NCBI GenBank assembly: GCA_016178055.1
Contig: JACOUC010000035.1
Span: 1-64,000 of the forward strand
DNA length: 64,000 nucleotides
From: Chlamydiota bacterium
GTDB lineage: Bacteria; Auribacterota; JACPWU01
Direction of reading: 5' to 3'
Below, in pieces: positions 9,137-16,524 of this stretch. The notes under the pieces are model-generated. The model was not told the DNA's origin. It did not search any database and worked only from the letters and a program-made list of their open reading frames with translations. A program made the translations under genes and the position numbers. The stretch's first letter is position 1; every line of letters begins with the position of its first letter.

Positions 9137-9212
9137 AGGGACTATCCCTTTATAGCAATTTCAATGATCCTTCGAGATGATCATGTGCGATGAAAGTTCT
9201 CCCCATCATGCT

Positions 9213-9267
9213 TTTTTTGTAGTCGCCCGATTCATCGGGCAGCCCCATAAATGGGGCGACTACAAAA
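9213..9267. repeat. Cruciform-type extragenic palindrome
   Basis: GTAGTCGCCC and GGGGCGACTAC form the outer stem, with T-rich and A-rich ends that also pair. Inside are two smaller hairpins, CCGATTCATCGGG and GCCCCATAAATGGGG. The three-stem fold is typical of REP-like elements. No transposase lies nearby. Confidence 0.65.
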
Positions 9268-9358
9268 TGAGCCTCACCTTTATATCAAAGAAGATTGGAA
9301 GAGGTTATTAGATCAAGTTATTTTTAGGTTCAACAAAAGGTTAAAAGCTGAAATTTTA

Positions 9359-9429
9359 GAGGGGAATGAAGCGAAGTTTCACCTCCATTCCCCTCTTCCT
9401 CTTACCGTATGGACCGGGCTCCATACGGT
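9359..9429. repeat. Two adjacent perfect inverted repeats
   Basis: GAGGGGAATG (9359-9368) pairs with CATTCCCCTC (9386-9395), and ACCGTATGGA (9404-9413) pairs with TCCATACGGT (9420-9429). The two hairpins follow each other closely and suggest a structured element or remnant. The surrounding reading frame (9251-9433) is not protein-like enough to call. The remaining stretch from 9430 to 9598 shows no gene. Confidence 0.5.
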
Positions 9430-9599
9430 TTGAGTGCTTCGTATCGAATGAATTAAAATTCTCTATTATTTAAGAGCACAAACCATGCCGATTTCTAAAA
9501 AGCATGGAAAATAACTCCGCATCTTATTGGAATAAGCTTAGTTATATTAAAATAATTAAATTTTTTGACTGTTTTTCAGCCATCTTTTTCAAGAGAAAG

Positions 9600-9644
9600 G
9601 ACAATTTTTGTCTTACAAAATTTGTCAGACAAGACAATTTTTGG
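9600..9644. promoter_or_regulatory. GACAA/TTGTC operator-like cluster before the sigma-54 regulator
   Basis: GACAATTTTTGTC (9600-9612), ACAAAATTTGT (9615-9625) and GACAATTTTTGG (9633-9644) are packed into 45 bp. They share half-sites with the pair at 9050-9085. The cluster ends 37 bp before the preferred ATG of the response regulator at 9682. This position fits an autoregulatory operator or upstream activating site. No convincing sigma-54 (GG-N10-GC) promoter was found beside it, so the link to that regulator is inference. Confidence 0.45.
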
Positions 9645-9681
9645 TAGTTATCCTCATTTAAATCCCATAGAATCGATCCCG

Positions 9682-11088
9682 ATGATGACCGTGACAAAAG
9701 ATGATCCTTTGCCTAAGCTGCTTTCAATTGAAGATGATGAAGGCGTACGCGAGAGTATAGAACTTGCTCTTAAGAATCTTTATTCCATCCACTTCGTCCC
9801 TTCTGCCGAAGAAGCGTTGAAATATTTACAAGAAGGAGGCCAAGCCGATGTCGCAACCTTGGACATTTGCCTGCCAGGAATGAGTGGAATAGAGGCCCTT
9901 CCTCAAATCAAAAGAATTCGTCCCGAACTTCCGACCATTGTGATCAGTGCAGTCAGCGATGCCTCCACAGGTGTTAAATCGATTAAACTAGGGGCATATG
10001 ATTACATCGTGAAACCTTTTATGATCGATGAAATTCGTCAGATCATTCATCATGCCTTAGAATCCAATCTTTTAAAGAAGAAGAATCTTTCACTTATCCG
10101 AGAAGTTTCTGAAAAATTTCATCCAGATTATTTGATTGGGATTTCAGCCTCCATGACAGAAATTCGTGAAAAAATCTCACAAGTGGCCTACGGAATGACG
10201 AGTGTCCTGATCACAGGGGAGACGGGAACCGGAAAAGAATTGGTCGCCAAGGCCGTTCATTATATGAATCCCCATCGGTTGGGACCTTTTACTGCTGTGA
10301 ACTGTGCCGCCCTCCCCCAAGACCTTGTTGAAAGTGAGCTCTTTGGACATGAAAAAGGATCGTTCACAGGGGCTAGCCATCGAAGAATAGGCGCCTTCGA
10401 ACAAGCGGAAGGGGGAACGCTTTTTTTGGATGAAGTCGGAGAACTAGTCCCTCATGTCCAGGCCAAGCTGTTACGTGTTCTTGAGGAAAAGAAAATTCAA
10501 AGACTGGGAGGATGTTCTCCTATTCGCTTGGATGTCCGTCTTATTTCTGCAACCAATAAAGATTTGAAACAAGCCATTGAAAAGGGGGAGTTTCGCAGAG
10601 ATCTTTATTATCGACTTTGTACCTTTCCCATTCATCTTCCCCCTTTGAGGGAACGTCAAGAGGATGTCTTCCCCTTGATCGAACATTGGGCTCGAATCCT
10701 TCAAAAAGAAATGAATTTAGAAATTCTTCCGCAGTTTTCATCGGAATTAGTCGAGGCCCTTCAGGCGTTTACCTGGCATGGGAATGTCCGTGAATTGAGA
10801 AATGTTTTGGAGGCAATGTTTTTAACTCATCGGTCCCGGAAACCTCTCGTGTTTACCATTAATCACTTGCCAAAAGTGTATTTGAATAAAATTTCTTCTC
10901 CCAAAGAATCTGAAATTTTCAAGGAATCGCCCGATGAAGAATCTCTGATGGGAAAATTGGAGGATTTTGAAAAAAAGCTGATTACAGAGGCCCTCACTCA
11001 ATGCCAAGGAAAGAGTATCGAAACTGCAAAGCTTTTAAAAATTTCTCCGAGAATGCTTAAGTATCGAATGAAAAAATTGGGATTATAG
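9682..11088 (+). CDS. NtrC-type sigma-54-dependent response regulator
   Basis: From ATG 9682 the protein has 468 residues in the order receiver, AAA+ and Fis-type HTH. The phosphoacceptor is the Asp in TLDICLPG (about residue 61). Walker A GETGTGKE (179-186), the sigma-54-contacting loop GSFTGA (226-231, canonical GAFTGA) and Walker B TLFLDE (246-251) are intact. The last 45 residues form the DNA-binding HTH. It activates RNA polymerase holding RpoN; rpoN is not in the window. An upstream TTG (9565) would add 39 residues encoded by the operator-like palindromes and is unlikely. The cognate kinase could be the hybrid kinase at 18.5 kb, which is unproven. Its 3' end overlaps the convergent permease gene by 6 bp. 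Confidence 0.9.
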   Translation: MMTVTKDDPLPKLLSIEDDEGVRESIELALKNLYSIHFVPSAEEALKYLQEGGQADVATLDICLPGMSGIEALPQIKRIRPELPTIVISAVSDASTGVKSIKLGAYDYIVKPFMIDEIRQIIHHALESNLLKKKNLSLIREVSEKFHPDYLIGISASMTEIREKISQVAYGMTSVLITGETGTGKELVAKAVHYMNPHRLGPFTAVNCAALPQDLVESELFGHEKGSFTGASHRRIGAFEQAEGGTLFLDEVGELVPHVQAKLLRVLEEKKIQRLGGCSPIRLDVRLISATNKDLKQAIEKGEFRRDLYYRLCTFPIHLPPLRERQEDVFPLIEHWARILQKEMNLEILPQFSSELVEALQAFTWHGNVRELRNVLEAMFLTHRSRKPLVFTINHLPKVYLNKISSPKESEIFKESPDEESLMGKLEDFEKKLITEALTQCQGKSIETAKLLKISPRMLKYRMKKLGL

Positions 11089-11856
11089 CTCATCTGCAAA
11101 ATAGGGCTCTAATTTGATGAAAACCCAAATCCCTCCCGCAAAAATGACCCCACTCAAAAGGCAAGAAACAATTGTCGCTCCTCCCCAGGGGAAAGAAGTC
11201 CCTAAAAGGCCTGAGCGAAATCCAAGCAAGATCGTCGCCATGGGATTCATCAAATAAAGAGTTAACCAACGTTCGGGAACTAATTGAACAGGGTAAATCA
11301 CAGGACTCATAAAAAAAAGAGCCATGAGAATGATGCCCACCACATGCTGAGTATCTCGAAAGTAAACCGTTAGACTCGAAAAAAGAAACGCGAGCCCCGA
11401 ACAAATCATAAATTCTAAGAAAATTAAAAAAGGAAGATAGACAAGATGAAGAAGATGGATTTTAACCCCCAACAAAAATAGAAAAATAATGAGAATCAAC
11501 AGAGACAACAGAAAGTTAATGAGATTGGCCAAGGCGGTTGCCAAGGGAAGAATAAGCCGGGGGAAGTAGACTTTTTTGACTAAATTAGTATTACCTAAAA
11601 TCGCATGGAATGAATCTCCGACACACAGAACCAAAAACTGCCAAATAAAAACACCCGATAAAAGATAAGGAAGATCGGTTTGAAATCGGGTCAGCTTAAT
11701 AAAGACAAGATAGACCACCGCCATCATCAAAGGATCCATCAAGGACCAGAAAAATCCAAGCAGAGACCCTTTGTAACGAATCTTGAGATTGCGTTCGACC
11801 AGGCTCCTCAAAAGTCCTCGACGAAGCCATAATTCTTTAAAAATTAAGTTTTTCAT
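11083..11856 (-). CDS. ABC-2 type polysaccharide/polyol-phosphate export permease
   Basis: The 257-residue protein has six predicted membrane helices and the ABC-2 pattern of Wzm/TagG/KpsM permeases, including the amphipathic ERNLKIRYKGSLLGFFWS segment before the first helix. Such permeases export lipid-linked glycans with a Wzt/TagH-type ATPase. No such ATPase is adjacent; the nearby ATPase at 13.9 kb is of the MalK/UgpC import type. It is followed upstream by a deacetylase-like gene and a GT4, forming a small glycan operon. Its partner ATPase must lie elsewhere, or the gene may be an orphan. Confidence 0.85.
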   Translation of the reverse strand: MKNLIFKELWLRRGLLRSLVERNLKIRYKGSLLGFFWSLMDPLMMAVVYLVFIKLTRFQTDLPYLLSGVFIWQFLVLCVGDSFHAILGNTNLVKKVYFPRLILPLATALANLINFLLSLLILIIFLFLLGVKIHLLHLVYLPFLIFLEFMICSGLAFLFSSLTVYFRDTQHVVGIILMALFFMSPVIYPVQLVPERWLTLYLMNPMATILLGFRSGLLGTSFPWGGATIVSCLLSGVIFAGGIWVFIKLEPYFADEL

Positions 11857-11881
11857 TATCCTATCTTTTAACTTTACACTT

Positions 11882-12676
11882 TTAACTTTTAACTTTGTTT
11901 TTCCTTGCTTCCCACCATTCTTGAATCAGAATAAAATTTCCCCAGGCTTTGAATTTGAAAAAAAAGGTATTGTCATCCTGATAGGTAATCGAAATACGCT
12001 TCATCGCATAGGGATTATTGTTTTTATATCTTTTCCCTGGGGTCAAAGCACAAGCTCCATGATATCCGCTCTCTTTTGCCAAATTTTCTAGAGCCGGTTG
12101 AATCCCACCTTCAGGATAACTAAAAAAATAAACCGGACGCTCCACCTCTTTTTGAAGAGCCATGCGAGAAATAAAAATTTCACTGTAGGCATCCATTCCC
12201 GTCTTAGCTAAATTTTTACCTGTTTGGCCATTGGACCCAAACTCGATGACTCCCCTTTGCGCAATTTCAAAAACCTCATTTTTTGTCATGTATCCTGCTT
12301 GTCCCAGATAGGAGGACCGCAAGAAAACCGTGGCAGGAAACTTATATTTTTCAAGAAGGCCAGCCGCATAATTCTTAAAATCAGCATATCCTCCATCAAA
12401 GGTAATGGCAATCGTATGGCGAGGGATCGAGTGGCCTTCTTGATAAATTTTAATCACCTGGCTCAAGGGAATAACATGGAATTTCTCACTTGCAAGATAC
12501 TCCATCTGCCTTTGAAACGCACGGGGATGAACATAATCGGGCGACTTAGCATCAGATTCACCCATATGTTCATATCTCAAAATCGGAAGGACACTCACCG
12601 GGCCATAATCTACATAAAAAAGGGCCCCACTCACGACCAAAGTAAAAAAGATAAGCAAAGAAAATAGAATTCTCAT
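11882..12676 (-). CDS. Polysaccharide deacetylase-like protein lacking the metal-binding triad
   Basis: The 264-residue protein has an N-terminal signal anchor (residues 1-20) and an overall NodB/CE4 layout: the RYEHM strand, ITFDGGYADF, EFGSNGQTGKNL and YFFSYPEGG. In active CE4 enzymes the corresponding motifs are TFDDGY and SHTxxH, which supply an Asp-His-His zinc site. Here the second Asp is Gly, and both His are replaced (Asn and Gly). The early His of the usual MYHH motif is Glu. The fold is therefore probably kept without hydrolase activity, perhaps as a glycan-binding module. It overlaps the upstream GT4 by 4 nt. Confidence 0.75.
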   Translation of the reverse strand: MRILFSLLIFFTLVVSGALFYVDYGPVSVLPILRYEHMGESDAKSPDYVHPRAFQRQMEYLASEKFHVIPLSQVIKIYQEGHSIPRHTIAITFDGGYADFKNYAAGLLEKYKFPATVFLRSSYLGQAGYMTKNEVFEIAQRGVIEFGSNGQTGKNLAKTGMDAYSEIFISRMALQKEVERPVYFFSYPEGGIQPALENLAKESGYHGACALTPGKRYKNNNPYAMKRISITYQDDNTFFFKFKAWGNFILIQEWWEARKNKVKS

Positions 12677-13776
12677 TTTGAATGAGATAAGACCTTTTCA
12701 TACAATGCAATGACTTTGTCGGTCATGCGATCCAGGTTAAATTTCTGACTCACGTGTTCACGACCTTGACTTCCCATGTGACGAGCCAAGGCAGGGTCCT
12801 CAAGCATTTTGTTGAGGGTGCGCTCAAGAGCTTGGGAATCCTGAGGTGGAACCAAGATTCCTGTTTTGCCATCCACCACGACTTCAGAAATTCCCCCTAC
12901 ATTGCTTGCAACCACGGGAACCCCTGCGGCCTGAGCTTCTAAAATTGAGAGACTCAAGCCCTCCTGTAAAGAGGGAAGGACAAAAACATCTAAAAGCGAT
13001 AGCACCTCCCATGAATGATCTGTCCAAGGAATCCAGCGTACAATATTTTTCAGGTTGAAACGAGTTAAATCATCGAGAAACTCCTTTCGAGAAGGACCGT
13101 CCCCAACAACCAAACATTGAAGCTTTCTAACTTTAGATAACGCATGAAGAGCCTCCAACAGAAATCGATGTCCCTTGACAGGAGACAATCGGGCAATGAT
13201 TCCAATGGTTGGAATATCTTTATCCAAATGGTATTGACGTCTGAATTCCATTTTTTCCTCTTCCAAAGGGAGGTGATTCAACTTTGAAAGATCTGTTCCA
13301 TTATAAATTAAATGAATCTTTTCGTGCGAAACTTTAAAGTCCTTTTCTAAATGATCTCGAACGTGACTGCTGATGGCAATCACTGCATCCCCCCAACAAG
13401 GAAATATTTTACGACCCCGATGAGGTCGATAAAAGCCATGGGCCGTGGTTAAAAAAGGAATACCACACAGATGGGAAGCAATAAAGCTTGTGACGGCTGC
13501 CACACGGGTTTGGGCATGAATCAACTGGATTCCTTCCTCTTGTATAATCTTTTTCATTCTCCACGCCCCTTTTAACACATGGAGACTCAGCTCTGACTTG
13601 GTATGAATCCCAATATTGAAATGGGCCAAATCCGTTGACCTTTCAAACTGACCTCCTCCCGACGCAATGAAAGGATCAACCCCTTTTTCTTTTAAAGCCT
13701 TGGCCAAGGTCAATAGATAGGAAGTAATCCCTCCCGCATCTAAATGGGAAGCGACCAAAAGTACTTTTATCTTCAT
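12673..13776 (-). CDS. GT4 family glycosyltransferase
   Basis: The 367-residue protein is a GT-B fold retaining glycosyltransferase. It opens with the N-terminal VLLVASHLDAGGITSYL nucleotide-fold loop and has IGIIARLSPVKGH mid-chain. The donor-binding signature EGLSLSILEAQAAGVPVVAS contains the paired Glu residues of GT4. It is cytoplasmic and uses a nucleotide-sugar donor, with sugar and acceptor unknown. It is first in the GT4, deacetylase-like and permease run, and is divergent from the ABC ATPase at 13.9 kb. Confidence 0.9.
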   Translation of the reverse strand: MKIKVLLVASHLDAGGITSYLLTLAKALKEKGVDPFIASGGGQFERSTDLAHFNIGIHTKSELSLHVLKGAWRMKKIIQEEGIQLIHAQTRVAAVTSFIASHLCGIPFLTTAHGFYRPHRGRKIFPCWGDAVIAISSHVRDHLEKDFKVSHEKIHLIYNGTDLSKLNHLPLEEEKMEFRRQYHLDKDIPTIGIIARLSPVKGHRFLLEALHALSKVRKLQCLVVGDGPSRKEFLDDLTRFNLKNIVRWIPWTDHSWEVLSLLDVFVLPSLQEGLSLSILEAQAAGVPVVASNVGGISEVVVDGKTGILVPPQDSQALERTLNKMLEDPALARHMGSQGREHVSQKFNLDRMTDKVIALYEKVLSHSK

Positions 13777-13862
13777 TTAATTCTCCATGACGTAGAAGCC
13801 AAGAATAGAGATTGAAAAGTAGAAATTGTTACTCGCCTCAATCTACCCTAAATATGATTGTG

Positions 13863-13892
13863 TTGACAAGGCTCTCCTTTGTCGAATATCAT
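13863..13892 (+). promoter_or_regulatory. Sigma-70-type promoter with near-leaderless start
   Basis: TTGACA (13863-13868), an 18-bp spacer and TATCAT (13887-13892) match the housekeeping consensus 6/6 and 5/6. The ATG at 13901 is only 9 nt beyond the -10, so transcription should begin at or just before the start codon. No Shine-Dalgarno precedes it. GACAAGG and CCTTTGTC form an inverted pair in the spacer, recalling the operator half-sites at 9.05 and 9.6 kb. Confidence 0.6.
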
Positions 13893-13900
13893 TTTTCCCT

Positions 13901-15004
13901 ATGGCCCAAGTAAAATTAATTAATCTCAATAAGATTTATCCCGGCAACATTACGGCTGTTAACAATGTCAATTTAGAGATCAAAGACAAAGAATTTGTTG
14001 TTCTTGTTGGACCTTCGGGTTGTGGGAAATCCTCAACCTTGAGGATGATCGCGGGTCTGGAGGATATTTCCTCTGGAGAGATTTGTATCGAGGGTAAAAG
14101 AATCAATGAGGTTCTTCCCAAAGACCGAGATATCGCCATGGTCTTTCAGAACTATGCCCTTTATCCCCACATGAGTGTCTATAAGAATATGGCGTTTGGG
14201 CTCATGCTTAGAAAATTTCCAAAAGCTGAGATTGATAAACGTGTCCGCGATGCTTCCGAAATCTTAGGGATTCAAAATCTCCTGGACCGAAAACCTGTGG
14301 CTTTGTCTGGCGGACAACGACAGCGGGTTGCGGTTGGACGAGCCATTGTTAGAAAACCAAAAGCCTTTCTCTTTGATGAGCCGCTTTCAAATCTAGATGC
14401 GAAGCTGCGAGTCCAGATGAGAACGGAAATCAGTAAACTCCATATTCGTCTGCAATCCACGATGATTTACGTCACCCATGATCAAGTCGAGGCCATGACC
14501 ATGGGAGATCGCATTGTCGTGATGAAGGATGGGGAAATTCAACAAGTGAATGATCCGCTGAGTATCTACAATGAGCCGGCCAACAAATTTGTGGCAAGTT
14601 TCATTGGAAGTCCCCCTATGAATTTTATCGATGGAATACTGATCAAGCGGGATGGAGCCCTTTTCTTCAAAGAAGATCTCTTTCAATTCAAAGTCAGTGA
14701 AGGAATGATGTCTCGTTTATCGAATTATATTGATAAAAAAATTACCTTTGGAATACGCCCCGAAGATATTTATGATAAATTGTTTTTAGGGGATGCCTCT
14801 GCCGAAAACACGACCAAGGCGACTGTTGAAGTGGTAGAGCCCATGGGGGCTGAGTTATTTCTTTATCTTAAGAAAGGGAAGCTTTCCTTTGTGGCACGTG
14901 TCGATGCTGATCAAAAAGCAGAAGTCAATCAGGATATCGAAATGGTCTTGGACATGGCAAAGGCACACTTCTTTGATCCAGTAACTGAAAAAACGATTTG
15001 CTGA
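13901..15004 (+). CDS. MalK/UgpC-type ABC transporter ATP-binding protein
   Basis: ATG 13901 gives 367 residues. Walker A GPSGCGKSS (37-45), the Q-loop VFQNYALYPH, the signature LSGGQ (135-139) and Walker B FLFDEP (156-161) are all canonical. The DEPLSNLDAKLR segment and the C-terminal TOBE-like region (about 280-360) mark the carbohydrate-uptake CUT1 class. No permease or binding protein is adjacent, so it may serve distant transporters, as MsmX-type shared ATPases do. A TTG 75 nt upstream would place the promoter inside the gene, so the ATG is preferred. Confidence 0.9.
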   Translation: MAQVKLINLNKIYPGNITAVNNVNLEIKDKEFVVLVGPSGCGKSSTLRMIAGLEDISSGEICIEGKRINEVLPKDRDIAMVFQNYALYPHMSVYKNMAFGLMLRKFPKAEIDKRVRDASEILGIQNLLDRKPVALSGGQRQRVAVGRAIVRKPKAFLFDEPLSNLDAKLRVQMRTEISKLHIRLQSTMIYVTHDQVEAMTMGDRIVVMKDGEIQQVNDPLSIYNEPANKFVASFIGSPPMNFIDGILIKRDGALFFKEDLFQFKVSEGMMSRLSNYIDKKITFGIRPEDIYDKLFLGDASAENTTKATVEVVEPMGAELFLYLKKGKLSFVARVDADQKAEVNQDIEMVLDMAKAHFFDPVTEKTIC

Positions 15005-15026
15005 ATTCGCATTGGGTGACAGACCT

Positions 15027-15080
15027 TGAGTTTTGACCCGTGAAATTCGAACCCTTATTCCCTCCAGACCTCAAAACTCA
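15027..15080. repeat. Inverted repeat between ATPase and diguanylate cyclase genes
   Basis: TGAGTTTTGA (15027-15036) and TCAAAACTCA (15071-15080) are perfect complements separated by 34 nt. No T-run follows, so an intrinsic terminator is unlikely. It may be another dispersed palindrome. Confidence 0.4.
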
Positions 15081-15108
15081 CCTCTCCTAACCCCTTAAGA
15101 GATCAGTC

Positions 15109-16524
15109 ATGAATCGCTATTTATCTGAACGCGTCTTAACGGTCCTTTCATTCCTTCTACTCGTCTCATTCCAACTCTTCATCACAAGCCCTGGACGAAA
15201 CCTCCCCCAAGAGTGGATCAAGTTGAGCAGTCTTTTTTATATTCCTATCATCTTGCTCGCCCGTATGAGCTTTAGTGTTCTGGGCACTTTGATGGCTACC
15301 GTCACAAGCCTTCTTTTATCGTGCATCGTTTTCTTTAGAGGGAATGTCCCCCACTGTTGGGGATGGTTAATGATTCCTCCCATGGTCACCCTGTCAGTTT
15401 TTATATCGATGCAGCGCTTTCATAAAATGAGGGTTCAAAGGAAAATCGAGCTCCAGCATCTGGAAGCTGAATGTAACGATGTATCTGAACAATACGCCAA
15501 ACATAAAGCCATGATCAAATCCCTTAAAAATAAAATTTCCCATTTTTCAACCCTTCGATGCCTGGGAGAAAAACTGGTCTCAACACTTTCCTTGGACACG
15601 ACCGGCCAAAAAACCCTAGAGGCCGCTCATCAACTGATTGGGAAGGGGGATAAGGCCCGTGTATTCCTACTGGATAATAATTTAAAAACCCTGATCGAGG
15701 TCCATCAAATCGATTTAACCGAAGATGGCAAAACATTATCCATTGATCCTGATGACCTTTTTAATCCGTGGATTCTTAAAAATCACCAAAATCTATTGGT
15801 TCAAGACCTCCCGACTGACTTTCGGTTTAAAGAAACATCTAAAAAAAATCCTCAACTTTCATTGATTGCGTCTCCCTTAATTACTGAAAATAAATTGCTC
15901 GGCGTTCTTCGCATGGAAAGCATTCAATCTCACGCCTTCCAACTTGAAGACCTACGAATGCTCGCGACCCTCTCAACCATCGCCTCTACCGCCCTTAAAA
16001 ATGCCCGCCTCTATGGCGAGACTCTAGAACTTTCTATTAAAGATGGGCTAACGGGACTCTATGTTCCAACCCATTATCATCAGGAACTTGAAAAAGTATT
16101 TGGTCAGGCAAGAAAAAAAGGGCAACCCCTTTCCCTTTTGATGGCTGACATCGATTATTTTAAATCCATCAATGACCAATTTGGTCATACGGTAGGAGAT
16201 AGCATTCTTAAAAAAATTTCCGAAATTTTACGCCAGGAGATTCATCCAAACTATCTTCCGACTCGATATGGCGGAGAAGAATTTTCAGCGTTCTTTCCAG
16301 GATGGAACATCCGCCAAACAATAGAACTCTGTGAAACTTTAAGAAAAAAGATAGAACAACTGTCCTTCGAAATTCGTCGTGAAATTTTGAGTGTGACCAT
16401 CAGTATTGGAGTCAGTGAAATGAAACCGAATGATTTGAGTAAGGAAGATTTGATCCACCGAACCGATCAAGCCCTTTATCAAGCCAAAAGAACAGGAAGA
16501 AATCGCGTGTGTCTGGAGTCATAA
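15109..16524 (+). CDS. Membrane diguanylate cyclase with GAF domain (no I-site)
   Basis: The 471-residue protein has about three or four hydrophobic segments in the first 105 residues, a coiled-coil stretch, a GAF-like domain (about 150-305) and a C-terminal GGDEF domain. The active-site loop is GGEEF (388-392), a catalytically competent variant, with DIDYFK for Mg-GTP binding. The inhibitory RxxD site normally found upstream of the loop is absent (HPNY instead), so product inhibition should be weak. It would make cyclic di-GMP in response to an unknown signal. It is coupled to the next gene by TAATG. Confidence 0.87.
   Translation: MNRYLSERVLTVLSFLLLVSFQLFITSPGRNLPQEWIKLSSLFYIPIILLARMSFSVLGTLMATVTSLLLSCIVFFRGNVPHCWGWLMIPPMVTLSVFISMQRFHKMRVQRKIELQHLEAECNDVSEQYAKHKAMIKSLKNKISHFSTLRCLGEKLVSTLSLDTTGQKTLEAAHQLIGKGDKARVFLLDNNLKTLIEVHQIDLTEDGKTLSIDPDDLFNPWILKNHQNLLVQDLPTDFRFKETSKKNPQLSLIASPLITENKLLGVLRMESIQSHAFQLEDLRMLATLSTIASTALKNARLYGETLELSIKDGLTGLYVPTHYHQELEKVFGQARKKGQPLSLLMADIDYFKSINDQFGHTVGDSILKKISEILRQEIHPNYLPTRYGGEEFSAFFPGWNIRQTIELCETLRKKIEQLSFEIRREILSVTISIGVSEMKPNDLSKEDLIHRTDQALYQAKRTGRNRVCLES

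Noticed and set aside
9251-9433. 60-codon frame in the repeat island, and the idea of a group II intron or IS remnant there
   Set aside because: The frame consists of the palindromes themselves at both ends. No reverse transcriptase or transposase motif and no domain V-like structure could be recognised.
9565-9681. N-terminal extension of the sigma-54 regulator from TTG 9565
   Set aside because: The 39 residues come from the operator-like repeats and precede a standard receiver-domain start at ATG 9682.
12224-12667. 147-codon plus-strand frame opposite the deacetylase-like gene
   Set aside because: It is antisense to a well-supported coding sequence, has no recognisable motif and no ribosome-binding site.
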